Shown piece by piece: positions 42,814 to 51,703 of a stretch of 64,000 bases of DNA. The notes below the pieces were generated by a model. It made no database searches. It was not told the origin of the DNA and saw only the letters and a list, made by a program, of their open reading frames with translations. Position 1 is the first letter of the stretch. Each line of letters starts with the position of its first letter. The stretch comes from Limosilactobacillus urinaemulieris (GTDB taxonomy: Bacteria; Bacillota; Bacilli; Lactobacillales; Lactobacillaceae), in NCBI RefSeq assembly GCF_014838745.1, contig NZ_JABUXR010000008.1:1-64000 (forward strand), read 5' to 3'. The translations under genes were made by a program, and so were the position numbers.

Positions 42814-43467
42814 ATGACACAAAAGAAAATTCATATTGATGAGAGAAAACTGCAACATCAGTATGGCTACCGGTTTATCAAGCGCCTTTTTGATGTAGTT
42901 GCGTCTTCAGTTGCGGTAGTGATTCTTAGTCCAGTTTTTTTAATCATCGCAATCGCAATTAAAATCAATGATCCTGCGGGACCAGTTTTTTATACCCAGA
43001 CCCGGGTCGGAAAAGATGGTAAGCCCTTTAAAATGTTTAAGTTCCGATCAATGGTTACTAACGCTGATGAGCTGTTAGAAAAGCTCCGTGATCAGAATGA
43101 AGTTGAAGGCGCAATGTTCAAAATGAAGGAGGACCCTCGGATTACCAAGGTTGGTAAGTTTATTCGGAAGTATAGTTTGGATGAACTGCCTCAATTATTG
43201 AACGTTGTTGGAGGTTCGATGAGTATTGTTGGGCCCCGGCCACCGCTACCATACGAAGTTAAAGAGTATACTGATTATGATCGTCAACGCTTAATGGTTA
43301 AGCCTGGTGCTACTGGGATGTGGCAAGTTGGTGGGCGAAACGCCTTAAGCTTTGATCAGATGGTTGAACTTGATTTGACCTACATTAATGAACGTTCAGT
43401 ATGGCTTGATCTTAAGATTATGTTTGAAACTGTTAAGGTGATGATCAAGCCCAACGCTGCTTATTAA
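42814..43467 (+). CDS. Priming sugar transferase (undecaprenyl-phosphate phosphoglycosyltransferase)
   Basis: A 217-residue monotopic phosphoglycosyltransferase that puts the first sugar-phosphate on undecaprenyl phosphate, starting repeat-unit assembly. It has one hydrophobic segment (VVASSVAVVILSPVFLIIAIAI, about 28-50), then the core GPVFYTQTRVGKDGKPFKMFKFRSM, an Asp-Glu pair in LDELPQLLN and IVGPRPP. At 217 residues it has only the catalytic half, lacking the N-terminal membrane domain of WbaP-type proteins. It opens the polysaccharide operon and the next gene starts 11 bases on. Confidence 0.92.
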   Translation: MTQKKIHIDERKLQHQYGYRFIKRLFDVVASSVAVVILSPVFLIIAIAIKINDPAGPVFYTQTRVGKDGKPFKMFKFRSMVTNADELLEKLRDQNEVEGAMFKMKEDPRITKVGKFIRKYSLDELPQLLNVVGGSMSIVGPRPPLPYEVKEYTDYDRQRLMVKPGATGMWQVGGRNALSFDQMVELDLTYINERSVWLDLKIMFETVKVMIKPNAAY

Positions 43468-43478
43468 GGAGAACGATT

Positions 43479-44240
43479 GTGAAGACAAAAGTATTAGTTG
43501 CTGCCCATAAAAATTATGCAATGCCCAAAGACCCATTGTATTTACCAGTATTTGTTGGTAAAGAGATTCATCCTGATGTTAACCATACTTTCCAGGGTGA
43601 TAATACGGGGGACAATATTTCAGCGAAGAACCCTTACTATAATGAATTAACAGCGATTTACTGGGGATGGAAGAACTTAGACGTTGATGCAATGGGGTTA
43701 GTTCACTATCGTCGTTACCTAAGTCTTAACCACCAAAAATCACTGGATGAGGTATTGTCAAGTGAACAAGTGGCTGACTTGCTTAAGGATCATGATATTA
43801 TCTTGCCACCTAAACGACGTTACTATATCGAGACAAATGAATCTCACTACCTCCACGCTCATGAGCATGAACCATTTGAGGTAATGCGTCAGGTGATCCA
43901 CCAAAATTATCCTGAATATGCCCCTGCCTTTGAAAAGGTTATGAAACGAACATGGGCCCACATGTTTAACATGTTCATTATGAAGCGTAAACCGTTAGAT
44001 GAATATTGCACATGGATGTTTGACGTTCTTGGTGAAGTGGAAAGTCGGATTGATATTTCAAATTATTCAACCTACGAACAACGGGTTTACGGCTTTTTAA
44101 GCGAGCTACTATTGGATGTATGGCTTGAGGTTCACCCTGAATATTCGACGGTTGAAGTAAAGTACGTCTTCATGGAGCATACTAACTGGTTCAAGAAGGG
44201 CGGTAAGTTTGTTCTGCGGAAGATTACAGGACATGCGTAA
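43479..44240 (+). CDS. DUF4422 glycosyltransferase-like protein
   Basis: A 253-residue protein of the DUF4422 family found in capsule and exopolysaccharide loci and thought to be a glycosyltransferase. The signatures AAHKNYAMP at the start and LTAIYWGWKNLDVDAMGLVHYRRYLS are visible, then HMFNMFIMKRKPLDEYCTWMFDVL. The start is GTG 43479 after GGAGAA. The linkage formed is unknown. Confidence 0.85.
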   Translation: MKTKVLVAAHKNYAMPKDPLYLPVFVGKEIHPDVNHTFQGDNTGDNISAKNPYYNELTAIYWGWKNLDVDAMGLVHYRRYLSLNHQKSLDEVLSSEQVADLLKDHDIILPPKRRYYIETNESHYLHAHEHEPFEVMRQVIHQNYPEYAPAFEKVMKRTWAHMFNMFIMKRKPLDEYCTWMFDVLGEVESRIDISNYSTYEQRVYGFLSELLLDVWLEVHPEYSTVEVKYVFMEHTNWFKKGGKFVLRKITGHA

Positions 44241-44257
44241 AGAGGAGACAGATTTAA

Positions 44258-45187
44258 TTGCCTAAGTTATCCATTGTTGTTCCTTGTTACAATGAGCAAG
44301 AATCAATTCCATTATTTTATCCTGCTGTTGAAAAAGTTGTTAATAAGATGCCAGTCGAGGTTGAATATTGGTTTGTTAATGATGGTTCGGCTGATAAGAC
44401 CCTGGATGAATTACGAAAGTTGCATCAACAAAATCCTGATAAAGTTCATTATGTATCCTTTTCTAGAAATTTTGGTAAGGAAGCTGGGCTATATGCTGGA
44501 CTTGAAGCGACGACAGGAGATTATGTTGTTGTAATGGATGTTGATTTACAAGATCCTCCTGAATATTTACCAATAATGTATAAGTATATCTCTACGGGAG
44601 AATATGATTGTGTTGGGATGCGACGAACTGATCGTACTGGTGAAGCAAAGTTTAAATCATTCCTTAGTGATAAATTCTACGATGTTATTAACAAAGTTTC
44701 CGATACTAAGATTGTTAACGGTGCTCGTGATTATCGAATGATGACTCGCCAAATGGTTAATGCCGTCTTATCTTTAAAAGAATATAACCGTTTCTCAAAA
44801 GGAATCTTTAATTGGGTTGGCTTTAAGACTAAATACCTACCATATAAAAACGTCCGACGGATTGCTGGAACAACTGATTGGTCCACGTGGAAGCTATTTA
44901 AGTATGCTGTGGATGGCATAACTGACTTTTCCGAAGCACCACTGTCAATTGCAACCTGGATTGGTGGGATGTCAGCATTCTTATCAATTTTAGGATTGAT
45001 TTTTGTAATTGTTCGGAGAATTATTGAACCAAGCAGTAGCGCTTTTGGTTGGGCATCAATGGTCTGTATTATGTTATTACTTGGTGGATTGCAGCTGATG
45101 TGTATTGGAATTGTCGGCAAGTATATTGGCAAAATCTATATGCAAACTAAACAACGACCAATCTATATTGTAAAAGAGAAAAAGTAG
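44258..45187 (+). CDS. GtrB-like family 2 glycosyltransferase
   Basis: A 309-residue polyprenyl-phosphate glycosyltransferase-like protein. The GT2 domain (LSIVVPCYNEQESIPLF, WFVNDGSADKT, VVVMDVDLQDPPE, with the DxD in VMDVDLQD) covers residues 1-225. Two C-terminal membrane helices (about 235-255 and 268-290) are followed by GKIYMQTKQRPIY, as in GtrB/DPM1-like enzymes. It probably loads a sugar on undecaprenyl phosphate for later side-chain transfer. A GtrA partner is at 35442-35879. The start is TTG 44258 after AGAGGAGA. Confidence 0.9.
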   Translation: MPKLSIVVPCYNEQESIPLFYPAVEKVVNKMPVEVEYWFVNDGSADKTLDELRKLHQQNPDKVHYVSFSRNFGKEAGLYAGLEATTGDYVVVMDVDLQDPPEYLPIMYKYISTGEYDCVGMRRTDRTGEAKFKSFLSDKFYDVINKVSDTKIVNGARDYRMMTRQMVNAVLSLKEYNRFSKGIFNWVGFKTKYLPYKNVRRIAGTTDWSTWKLFKYAVDGITDFSEAPLSIATWIGGMSAFLSILGLIFVIVRRIIEPSSSAFGWASMVCIMLLLGGLQLMCIGIVGKYIGKIYMQTKQRPIYIVKEKK

Positions 45188-45199
45188 GAGGAAAGTAGG

Positions 45200-46414
45200 G
45201 TGCAATATCTATCATCCAAATATCAACGGTTAATTAACCTTGAGTTAGATGGACAAATCCTTTATGAAATAGCGTTTGCCTTTTACTTTGTAATTGCTTT
45301 TCTTCAAACCTCAACCTATACTTTTTATTTTCCTGGTAACCTTCTACATCAAATTGCTTTTATTCCATTAGCGATCGTTTTGTTTAAGATTATCTTTTTT
45401 GATTCAAATACAATAAGAAAAATAACGGTTAATCTTTTAGTCCTTGCTATTCTATTCATTACTTGGAGGACATCAGGTGAGTTTATCCTCTTTCCAATGG
45501 GGATTTTTGTTTTAGGTGCTAGAAATGTAGATTTTAAGAAAATCATTTATTTATATTTAGTGTTAGGAACGATCCTTCTCTCGTTTGTCTTTTTTACTTC
45601 TCTAATCGGTTTAACCAAGAACCTAATTTTTCATCGGGGAATTCACACATTAAGACGGGCATTTGGGATTATTTACCCAACTGATTTTGCTGCCCATATT
45701 CTATATCTAGTATTGGCATATTGTTATCTTTACTTCAATAAGCTTTCGTGGAAGAGTTATACAGTATTTGTGCTATTAGCAATCTTCCTCATTAAGTTTT
45801 GTGATGCACGTTTGAATGCCTATGCTTTGATTTTGGTAATTCCAGTAATGATGATCGGACAACGGGCACAAAAAGGATATATTGTTTCAAGATCGATTGC
45901 TATCTTTTACTGGGTCTTACCAGTATTGGCAGCTTATATTACTATGCTCGTATCATATCTTTATATTCCTAATAATCATCTTTTTGAAAAAGCAAATGGA
46001 TTATTGTCAGGGCGATTATTTTATGGTCATGAGGCAATAAGAAAATATGCTCTTACTGTTTTTGGTCAACATGTTTACGAAAATGGTTATGGTGCTGCCG
46101 GTGGAATAAAGAAAGTAATTACCGGAAATAATTATTTCTATATTGATTCCGCATTTTTAAGATTGTTTATTATTTATGGAATTATAATGGCTTTATTAAT
46201 CATAATAGCAATGACAATTGTTTCTTATCGTTCTATTCAAAAAGCTGATTTTGCCTTAGCAAGCATTATGGTTATTGTAACGATTAGTGCAATTGTGGAA
46301 CAACGTCTTCTAGATTTCGGCTACGATCCGTTTTTAATTGCTATTTTTGCGCAATGTTATTTTTCAAACAAATTGATATCGGAGGAGAAAAATGAAAAAC
46401 GTAACTTTAAATAA
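45200..46414 (+). CDS. Wzy-type polysaccharide polymerase
   Basis: A 404-residue membrane protein with about ten hydrophobic segments and an extracellular loop (HLFEKANGLLSGRLFYGHEAIRKYALTVFG, about residues 257-290). This layout is typical of O-antigen/exopolysaccharide polymerases, which share little sequence. The start is GTG 45200 after GGAGGAAAG. It overlaps the Wzz-like gene by 23 bases, and the position between transferases and chain-length regulator supports the call. Confidence 0.8.
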   Translation: MQYLSSKYQRLINLELDGQILYEIAFAFYFVIAFLQTSTYTFYFPGNLLHQIAFIPLAIVLFKIIFFDSNTIRKITVNLLVLAILFITWRTSGEFILFPMGIFVLGARNVDFKKIIYLYLVLGTILLSFVFFTSLIGLTKNLIFHRGIHTLRRAFGIIYPTDFAAHILYLVLAYCYLYFNKLSWKSYTVFVLLAIFLIKFCDARLNAYALILVIPVMMIGQRAQKGYIVSRSIAIFYWVLPVLAAYITMLVSYLYIPNNHLFEKANGLLSGRLFYGHEAIRKYALTVFGQHVYENGYGAAGGIKKVITGNNYFYIDSAFLRLFIIYGIIMALLIIIAMTIVSYRSIQKADFALASIMVIVTISAIVEQRLLDFGYDPFLIAIFAQCYFSNKLISEEKNEKRNFK

Positions 46415-47036
46415 TTTAATGAAAAAATACGGGAAACCAGTTTTAGTTGTTCTTATTTTTGCTATCCTCGGCGCTTTAGTAATGGGAGTAGATGCTAAAA
46501 AGAAAAAATCAACTACCTATACCGCTAGTCGTCAAATTGTAATTTCTCACAATATTCCTCAAGAAATGCGGACAATGTCAAGTGGAGCAAATATTTCAAT
46601 TGTTAGTGAAGATAACAATATGATGCCAACTTATAAGGATATTGCCGAAAACGGGACAATTGCTCAAGAAGCACGAAAGCATCTGTCTAAGTCAATGAAG
46701 AAAAAATACTCAACAGATGACATTAAGAGTGCTATTGATGCTAAAATTTCACAACAATCGTTAGTGATGGAGCTAAAGGCAAAAACATCGTCTAGGGAAG
46801 CATCTGTAAAGATTGTTAACGCAACTGCAAAGGCAATGAAGGAAGAATTACCACTGTTACAACCGGGTTCGGGAAAGGTAACGCTTTTACAAAAAGCTAC
46901 TGTTAATAATACCGATAGTAAAACAACTCCTAGCACGAAAAAATATGTAGTTGTTGGCTTTGCTTTAGGCGCATTGCTGGGATTGATTATTGAATTTGTT
47001 ATTTTTACGGTTAAGAATTTCGGACATAAAGAGTAG
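46392..47036 (+). CDS. Wzz-like chain-length determinant protein
   Basis: A 214-residue protein with membrane helices at both ends (about 15-33 and 187-207) and an outer domain between, as in Wzz/CpsC proteins that set polysaccharide chain length. The first helix is flanked by KKYGKP and DAKKKKS. The proline-rich PxxP-like motif before the second helix is only partly present (TTPSTKKYV). No kinase (Wze) or phosphatase (Wzb) gene follows, unlike in most lactobacillus EPS clusters. Confidence 0.78.
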   Translation: MKNVTLNNLMKKYGKPVLVVLIFAILGALVMGVDAKKKKSTTYTASRQIVISHNIPQEMRTMSSGANISIVSEDNNMMPTYKDIAENGTIAQEARKHLSKSMKKKYSTDDIKSAIDAKISQQSLVMELKAKTSSREASVKIVNATAKAMKEELPLLQPGSGKVTLLQKATVNNTDSKTTPSTKKYVVVGFALGALLGLIIEFVIFTVKNFGHKE

Positions 47037-47040
47037 AAAA

Positions 47041-48051
47041 ATGAAAAAAGTAATTTTTACGGTTGCTGACTATGGAAATGGTAATAATGCAGGTCCCAAA
47101 GCTAAACGAGATGTGGATCATTATTTATTACAATCTGACTTTGAAATAATTCATCAGCAATTAAATAATAAATCTAAGTTAGATAAAATTAAGACAGCAT
47201 ACTGGGTAATCCCCCATTTATTTAATAATATAGAGAAATTTGATGAGTTATTCTTTCAGTACCCAACTTATTCAAGCTATGTGATGAAAAGGTTGGTAAA
47301 AAAAATGCGTTCAAAAAGTAAGAAGCTGTTCTTCATTGTTCATGATGTTGAATCACTTCGCCTTTTTCAAAATGATCAAACCTATTGGGAAGGTGAGCGG
47401 TCACTTTTTAACGCTACTGATGGATTGATAGTTCATAATCATGAAATGAAGCGATGGCTACAGGAAAATGGTGTTACTGTTCCAATGGTAGAATTGGGGA
47501 TTTTTGATTACAACAACCCTCAAAAAATAAACCAAAATTCTGAATATGATAGGACAGTTTGCTTTGCCGGAAACTTAGCTAAATCAAAGTTCCTTAATAA
47601 AGTGAGTTTACAAACTGGAAAATTAGAAATCTTTGGTTCATATCCAAGTAAACACTATTTAAAAGGCGTTTCTTATCATGGTCAAATGAGCCCAGATGAA
47701 TTACCGAAGAAACTTACTCAAAATTTCGGGCTAGTTTGGGATGGTGACCAATTAGATACTTGTAGTGGGAAGTTTGGAAATTATATGCGTTATAATAATC
47801 CACATAAAGCCTCACTTTATTTAAGTACTGGACAGCCAGTGATTATTTGGAAGAAAGCTGCTTTAGCAGAGTTTGTTATTAAAAATAAAGTTGGAATTGC
47901 AGTGGACAGTTTAGAAAATCTAGATGAAATCTTGGATAAAATCACTGCAGAGCAATATCAATTAATGAAAAACAATACTATAAAATTAGCAAGCAGTTTG
48001 AGAAGTGGACAATTTATAAAGCAAGCAGTTAAAAATATAGAAAATTATTAA
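47041..48051 (+). CDS. Galactofuranosyltransferase-like protein 1
   Basis: A 336-residue protein of the bacterial sugar transferase group related to beta-1,6-galactofuranosyltransferases. Features: GNGNNAGPKAKRDVDHYL at the start, FIVHDVESLR, GLIVHNHEMKRWL, VCFAGNLAKSKFL, GLVWDGDQLDTCSGKFGNYMRYNNPHK and GQPVIIWKKAALAEFV. All of these recur in the paralogue at 51704-52720. A UDP-galactopyranose mutase follows, which supplies UDP-Galf. I start at ATG 47041; a longer frame overlaps the Wzz-like gene. Confidence 0.82.
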   Translation: MKKVIFTVADYGNGNNAGPKAKRDVDHYLLQSDFEIIHQQLNNKSKLDKIKTAYWVIPHLFNNIEKFDELFFQYPTYSSYVMKRLVKKMRSKSKKLFFIVHDVESLRLFQNDQTYWEGERSLFNATDGLIVHNHEMKRWLQENGVTVPMVELGIFDYNNPQKINQNSEYDRTVCFAGNLAKSKFLNKVSLQTGKLEIFGSYPSKHYLKGVSYHGQMSPDELPKKLTQNFGLVWDGDQLDTCSGKFGNYMRYNNPHKASLYLSTGQPVIIWKKAALAEFVIKNKVGIAVDSLENLDEILDKITAEQYQLMKNNTIKLASSLRSGQFIKQAVKNIENY

Positions 48052-48064
48052 GAAAAATAAATGT

Positions 48065-48094
48065 CGATTAACATTATAGTTAATCGCTTTTTTT
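48065..48094 (+). terminator. Intrinsic terminator within the polysaccharide locus
   Basis: CGATTAAC pairs with GTTAATCG, followed by CTTTTTTT. It ends the first transcript of the locus; a TATAAT box at 48169-48174 can start the second. Confidence 0.75.
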
Positions 48095-48257
48095 GAAATA
48101 GAAATAATTTCGATCTTTTTAACATGCTAGCATGATTATGCCATCTATACTAAATTATATTTTGATAGTATAATCAAGATATTTGTAAAGTTTGATATTA
48201 AAATGTAATCGTATTTTATTTGCTAATAAATTTTATACAAAAAGAAGGGAATTACTC

Positions 48258-49376
48258 ATGACGAAGTATGACTATTTAGTAGTTGGTGCCGGTTTATTTG
48301 GTGCTACCTTTGCCTACGAAACAGCTAAGCGTGGCAAAAAGGTTAAGGTAATTGAAAAGCGTGATCACATTGCAGGAAATATTTACACTAAGGAAGTTGA
48401 CGGTATCCAAGTCCATCAATATGGTGCTCATATTTTCCACACTTCTAATAAGGAGATCTGGAATTACATTAATCAGTTTGCTGAATTTAACCGTTACACA
48501 AACAGTCCTGTTGCTAATTACAAGGGGCAAATGTATAATTTGCCATTTAATATGAATACCTTTAGTGAAATGTGGGGTGTTCGTACGCCAGCAGAAGCAC
48601 TGGCAAAGATTAACGAACAGCGTCAAGAAATGGCGGGTAAGGAACCGAAGAACCTTGAAGAACAAGCCATTTCATTAATTGGTCGGGACATCTACGAAAA
48701 GTTAATTAAGGGTTATACCGAAAAGCAATGGGGGCAAAAAGCTACCGAACTACCAGCATTTATTATTCGGCGGTTACCTGTTCGTCTGACATATGACAAC
48801 AATTACTTCAATGATCTCTACCAAGGAATTCCAATTGGTGGTTATACTCAAATTGTTGAAAAGATGCTTGATAGTGAATTGATTGATGTTGAAACTGGAG
48901 TTGACTTTTTTGATCAGAAGGATGATTATTTAGCTAATTATCCTAAGGTTGTTTTCACTGGAATGATTGATCAATTCTTTGATTATCAACTTGGTGAACT
49001 TCAATATCGGAGTCTACGTTTTGAGACTGAAGAAAAGAACGTTGGTAATTACCAAGGGAACGCGGTGATTAACTATACCGATGCTGAAACGCCATACACG
49101 CGGATTATCGAACATAAGCACTTCGAATTTGGTAAGGGCGACAAAGATAAAACGATTATTACCCGAGAATATCCAGCTGACTGGCATCGTGGGGATGAAC
49201 CATACTACCCAGTTAATAACCAGCAAAATAATGAGCTTTATAAGAAGTATGCTCAACTTGCTACAGAGAAAGCTAATAATGTTATCTTTGGTGGACGGCT
49301 TGGTCAATATCGCTACTACAATATGGATCAAGTTCTCCACGCAGCCTTAGTTGCCGTAAATAAGGAGTTTAAGTAA
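48258..49376 (+). CDS. glf: UDP-galactopyranose mutase
   Basis: A 372-residue flavoenzyme turning UDP-galactopyranose into UDP-galactofuranose. The FAD-binding loop is YLVVGAGLFGATFAYE at the N-terminus. Family motifs follow: RDHIAGNIY, HQYGAHIFHT, YTEKQWG, PIGGYTQIVEKML, and the C-terminal GRLGQYRYYNMDQVL. ATG 48258 follows GAAGGGA. It opens the second part of the polysaccharide locus and implies Galf in the glycan. Confidence 0.96.
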   Translation: MTKYDYLVVGAGLFGATFAYETAKRGKKVKVIEKRDHIAGNIYTKEVDGIQVHQYGAHIFHTSNKEIWNYINQFAEFNRYTNSPVANYKGQMYNLPFNMNTFSEMWGVRTPAEALAKINEQRQEMAGKEPKNLEEQAISLIGRDIYEKLIKGYTEKQWGQKATELPAFIIRRLPVRLTYDNNYFNDLYQGIPIGGYTQIVEKMLDSELIDVETGVDFFDQKDDYLANYPKVVFTGMIDQFFDYQLGELQYRSLRFETEEKNVGNYQGNAVINYTDAETPYTRIIEHKHFEFGKGDKDKTIITREYPADWHRGDEPYYPVNNQQNNELYKKYAQLATEKANNVIFGGRLGQYRYYNMDQVLHAALVAVNKEFK

Positions 49377-49382
49377 TTAGCA

Positions 49383-50804
49383 ATGAAAGTTATCAAGAAC
49401 TATTTGTATAATGCGGGATATCAAATTTTGAACATGATCATTCCATTGATCACCGTTCCTTATATTTCTCGTGTTTTAGGTGCACATGATGTTGGTATTA
49501 ACGAATACACTAATAGTTGGGTAACTTTCTTCTTCTTGATGGGGCAAATGGGCATTACTCTTTATGGTAATCGAGAAGTTGCTTATCATCGTGATGATTT
49601 ATATAAGCGGTCACAGACGTTTTGGGGAGTAGAGGCTCTACAATTGCTAACGGTTTCTACCGCTTTTATTCTATATCTTGCAGCTGTTTTCCTTTTTAGT
49701 ACTACATTTAAGGAATTCTTTCTTCTTCAAGCAATTTGGATTATTGCTACTGGAGTAGATATATCCTGGTACTTTATGGGATTAGAAGAATTTCGAATAA
49801 CTGTTGTTAGAAATACTTTGGTAAAAATTGCCTCACTGATCCTTATCTTCACCATGGTTAAGACTTCTAATGACTTAGGTAAATATATTTTAATTCTAGG
49901 TGCTTCTCAATTAGTGGGGAACCTTACACTTTGGCCCTATTTGCGTGGTAACATTATTTGGGTAAGTGTCAAGAAATGGCATCCGTTTAAACACTTTTAT
50001 CCATCACTGTTACTCTTTATTCCAACAATTACTACTCAGGTTTACTTAGTGTTGAACCGATTAATGCTTGGTCGCATGTCAACTCAAGCTGATCTTGGTA
50101 ATTTCGGGCAGGCAGATAAAATTGTTAAATTTGTCCTAGCAGTAGTTACCGCTACTGGTACTGTTATGCTACCCCATGTTGCAAATAAGTTTGCTAAGGG
50201 GGACATAAAGGGAGTTCGTAATAGTTTATATTCATCATTTGATTTTGTATCAGCAATTTCAATTCCAATGATGTTTGGCCTAATGGCAATTGCAAAAAAA
50301 TTTGGACCATGGTTTTTGGGAAATGGATTCGTTTTATCAGGTTCGGTTATGTTTATTGAGGCACCAATTATAGTATTTATTGCTTGGAGTAATGTTACAG
50401 GTACCCAGTACTTAATGCCTATTAATCGTGTTAGGGCTTACACCACTTCTGTAACCATCGGTGCAGTAAGTAATGTTGTTTTCAACTTTTTATTAATAGG
50501 GAAATGGGGGGCTAATGGAGCAGCATTAGCAACTGTTGGTTCTGAATTGTTGGTTACAGCTACACAGTTGGTAATGATTAGAAAAACAATAAGCAGAAGG
50601 AAAATTTTTAAGGAGCAATGGAAATATATAATCTCAGGTATAGCTATGTTTATAATTGTTAATCGTATCTGCCAATCCATTAATATGACCATTAGTAATT
50701 TAGTTTTAGAAATTTTTGTTGGGGTATTTATATATATTATCGGGTTGATCTTAACTAAAGCTTCTATAGTTCAGGAAGGACTAAAAATAATAAGGAAAAA
50801 TTAA
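49383..50804 (+). CDS. Wzx-type oligosaccharide flippase
   Basis: A 473-residue membrane protein with about 14 hydrophobic segments, of the polysaccharide-transport (Wzx) branch of the MOP superfamily. The start NYLYNAGYQILNMIIPLITVPYISRVLGAHDVGINEYTNSW and the segment FSQADKIVKF-like (FGQADKIVKFVLAVV) are typical. It moves lipid-linked repeat units to the outer face for polymerisation. It starts six bases after glf. Confidence 0.93.
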   Translation: MKVIKNYLYNAGYQILNMIIPLITVPYISRVLGAHDVGINEYTNSWVTFFFLMGQMGITLYGNREVAYHRDDLYKRSQTFWGVEALQLLTVSTAFILYLAAVFLFSTTFKEFFLLQAIWIIATGVDISWYFMGLEEFRITVVRNTLVKIASLILIFTMVKTSNDLGKYILILGASQLVGNLTLWPYLRGNIIWVSVKKWHPFKHFYPSLLLFIPTITTQVYLVLNRLMLGRMSTQADLGNFGQADKIVKFVLAVVTATGTVMLPHVANKFAKGDIKGVRNSLYSSFDFVSAISIPMMFGLMAIAKKFGPWFLGNGFVLSGSVMFIEAPIIVFIAWSNVTGTQYLMPINRVRAYTTSVTIGAVSNVVFNFLLIGKWGANGAALATVGSELLVTATQLVMIRKTISRRKIFKEQWKYIISGIAMFIIVNRICQSINMTISNLVLEIFVGVFIYIIGLILTKASIVQEGLKIIRKN

Positions 50805-50823
50805 TATTGAGGAGAACTTAATT

Positions 50824-51702
50824 ATGCAAGCGGTGTTAATCATAGCTCATAGGGATATTGAACAGGTCCTCTCCCTATCTGAAATTTTAAGTACAAGATT
50901 TGAAGTTTATGTACATTTTGATAAAAAAATGCATGTTTCAGATGGAATAAAACAAAAATTAAGGGAAAAAGGGATTAAATTCTATCAACAAATTGATGTC
51001 CACTGGGGAGGATGGTCGATTGGACAGGTTGCAATCAATCTAATGAAAGAAGCACTGAAGAACCCCGATATATCCTATTTACATCTAATTTCTGGTCAAG
51101 ATTGGCCACTGCAATCGATTAATACGATTTATAATTATTATGAAGAAAATGATAAAGCGTATATGAAATTTTTTGATGCTACAAATGTAAAAAAGTCTGG
51201 AGAACCAATAATTTGGTGGCAAAAATATTATTATAACTATGATAATATGAACCGGCGAACTCTATACGGGAAAATATATCATCGAGTTTCTATTTTAGTT
51301 CAGACTATACTAAGGGTTAATAAGTTTAAAAAATTAGGCATTGAATTAACAATCTACTCAGGTTCTAACTGGTGTGATCTTCCTCGAGATATAGCAGTAT
51401 ATACTCTAAGGTATTTAGATGAACATCCTAATTTATTACAAATGTTAAAGACGGGCTGCTTTTCTGATGAGTTTTGGATGCAAACGATCATCGGTAATTC
51501 GAATTATAAAGAAAGAATTTCAACAGACTTTCATAGATATATTTTATGGGAAAAGAAACATAATAGTTATCCAGCTATTTTAGATGAAAATGATTATAAA
51601 AGAATTTGTGAGGGTAATTTCTTTTGGGGACGAAAGTTTGTAAAGCCTTATTCAAATAAGCTTGTTAATAAATTAAATAAAAAAATCAGTAAAGGTCAAT
51701 AG
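50824..51702 (+). CDS. Core-2/I-branching-type glycosyltransferase (GT14-like)
   Basis: A 292-residue protein similar to bacterial beta-1,6-N-acetylglucosaminyltransferases of family GT14. The start VLIIAHRDIEQVLSL, the VYVHFDKK strand, VHWGGWSIGQVAINLMKEAL, YLHLISGQDWPLQS and the C-terminal TGCFSDEFWMQTIIGNS are family marks. It is probably cytoplasmic and adds a branch sugar. It is followed at once by the second galactofuranosyltransferase-like gene. Confidence 0.88.
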   Translation: MQAVLIIAHRDIEQVLSLSEILSTRFEVYVHFDKKMHVSDGIKQKLREKGIKFYQQIDVHWGGWSIGQVAINLMKEALKNPDISYLHLISGQDWPLQSINTIYNYYEENDKAYMKFFDATNVKKSGEPIIWWQKYYYNYDNMNRRTLYGKIYHRVSILVQTILRVNKFKKLGIELTIYSGSNWCDLPRDIAVYTLRYLDEHPNLLQMLKTGCFSDEFWMQTIIGNSNYKERISTDFHRYILWEKKHNSYPAILDENDYKRICEGNFFWGRKFVKPYSNKLVNKLNKKISKGQ

Positions 51703-51703
51703 T

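Noticed and set aside
48123-48134. CATGCTAGCATG palindrome upstream of glf as an operator
   Set aside because: It is a perfect 12-bp palindrome but I see only one copy, so a regulatory claim is not supported.
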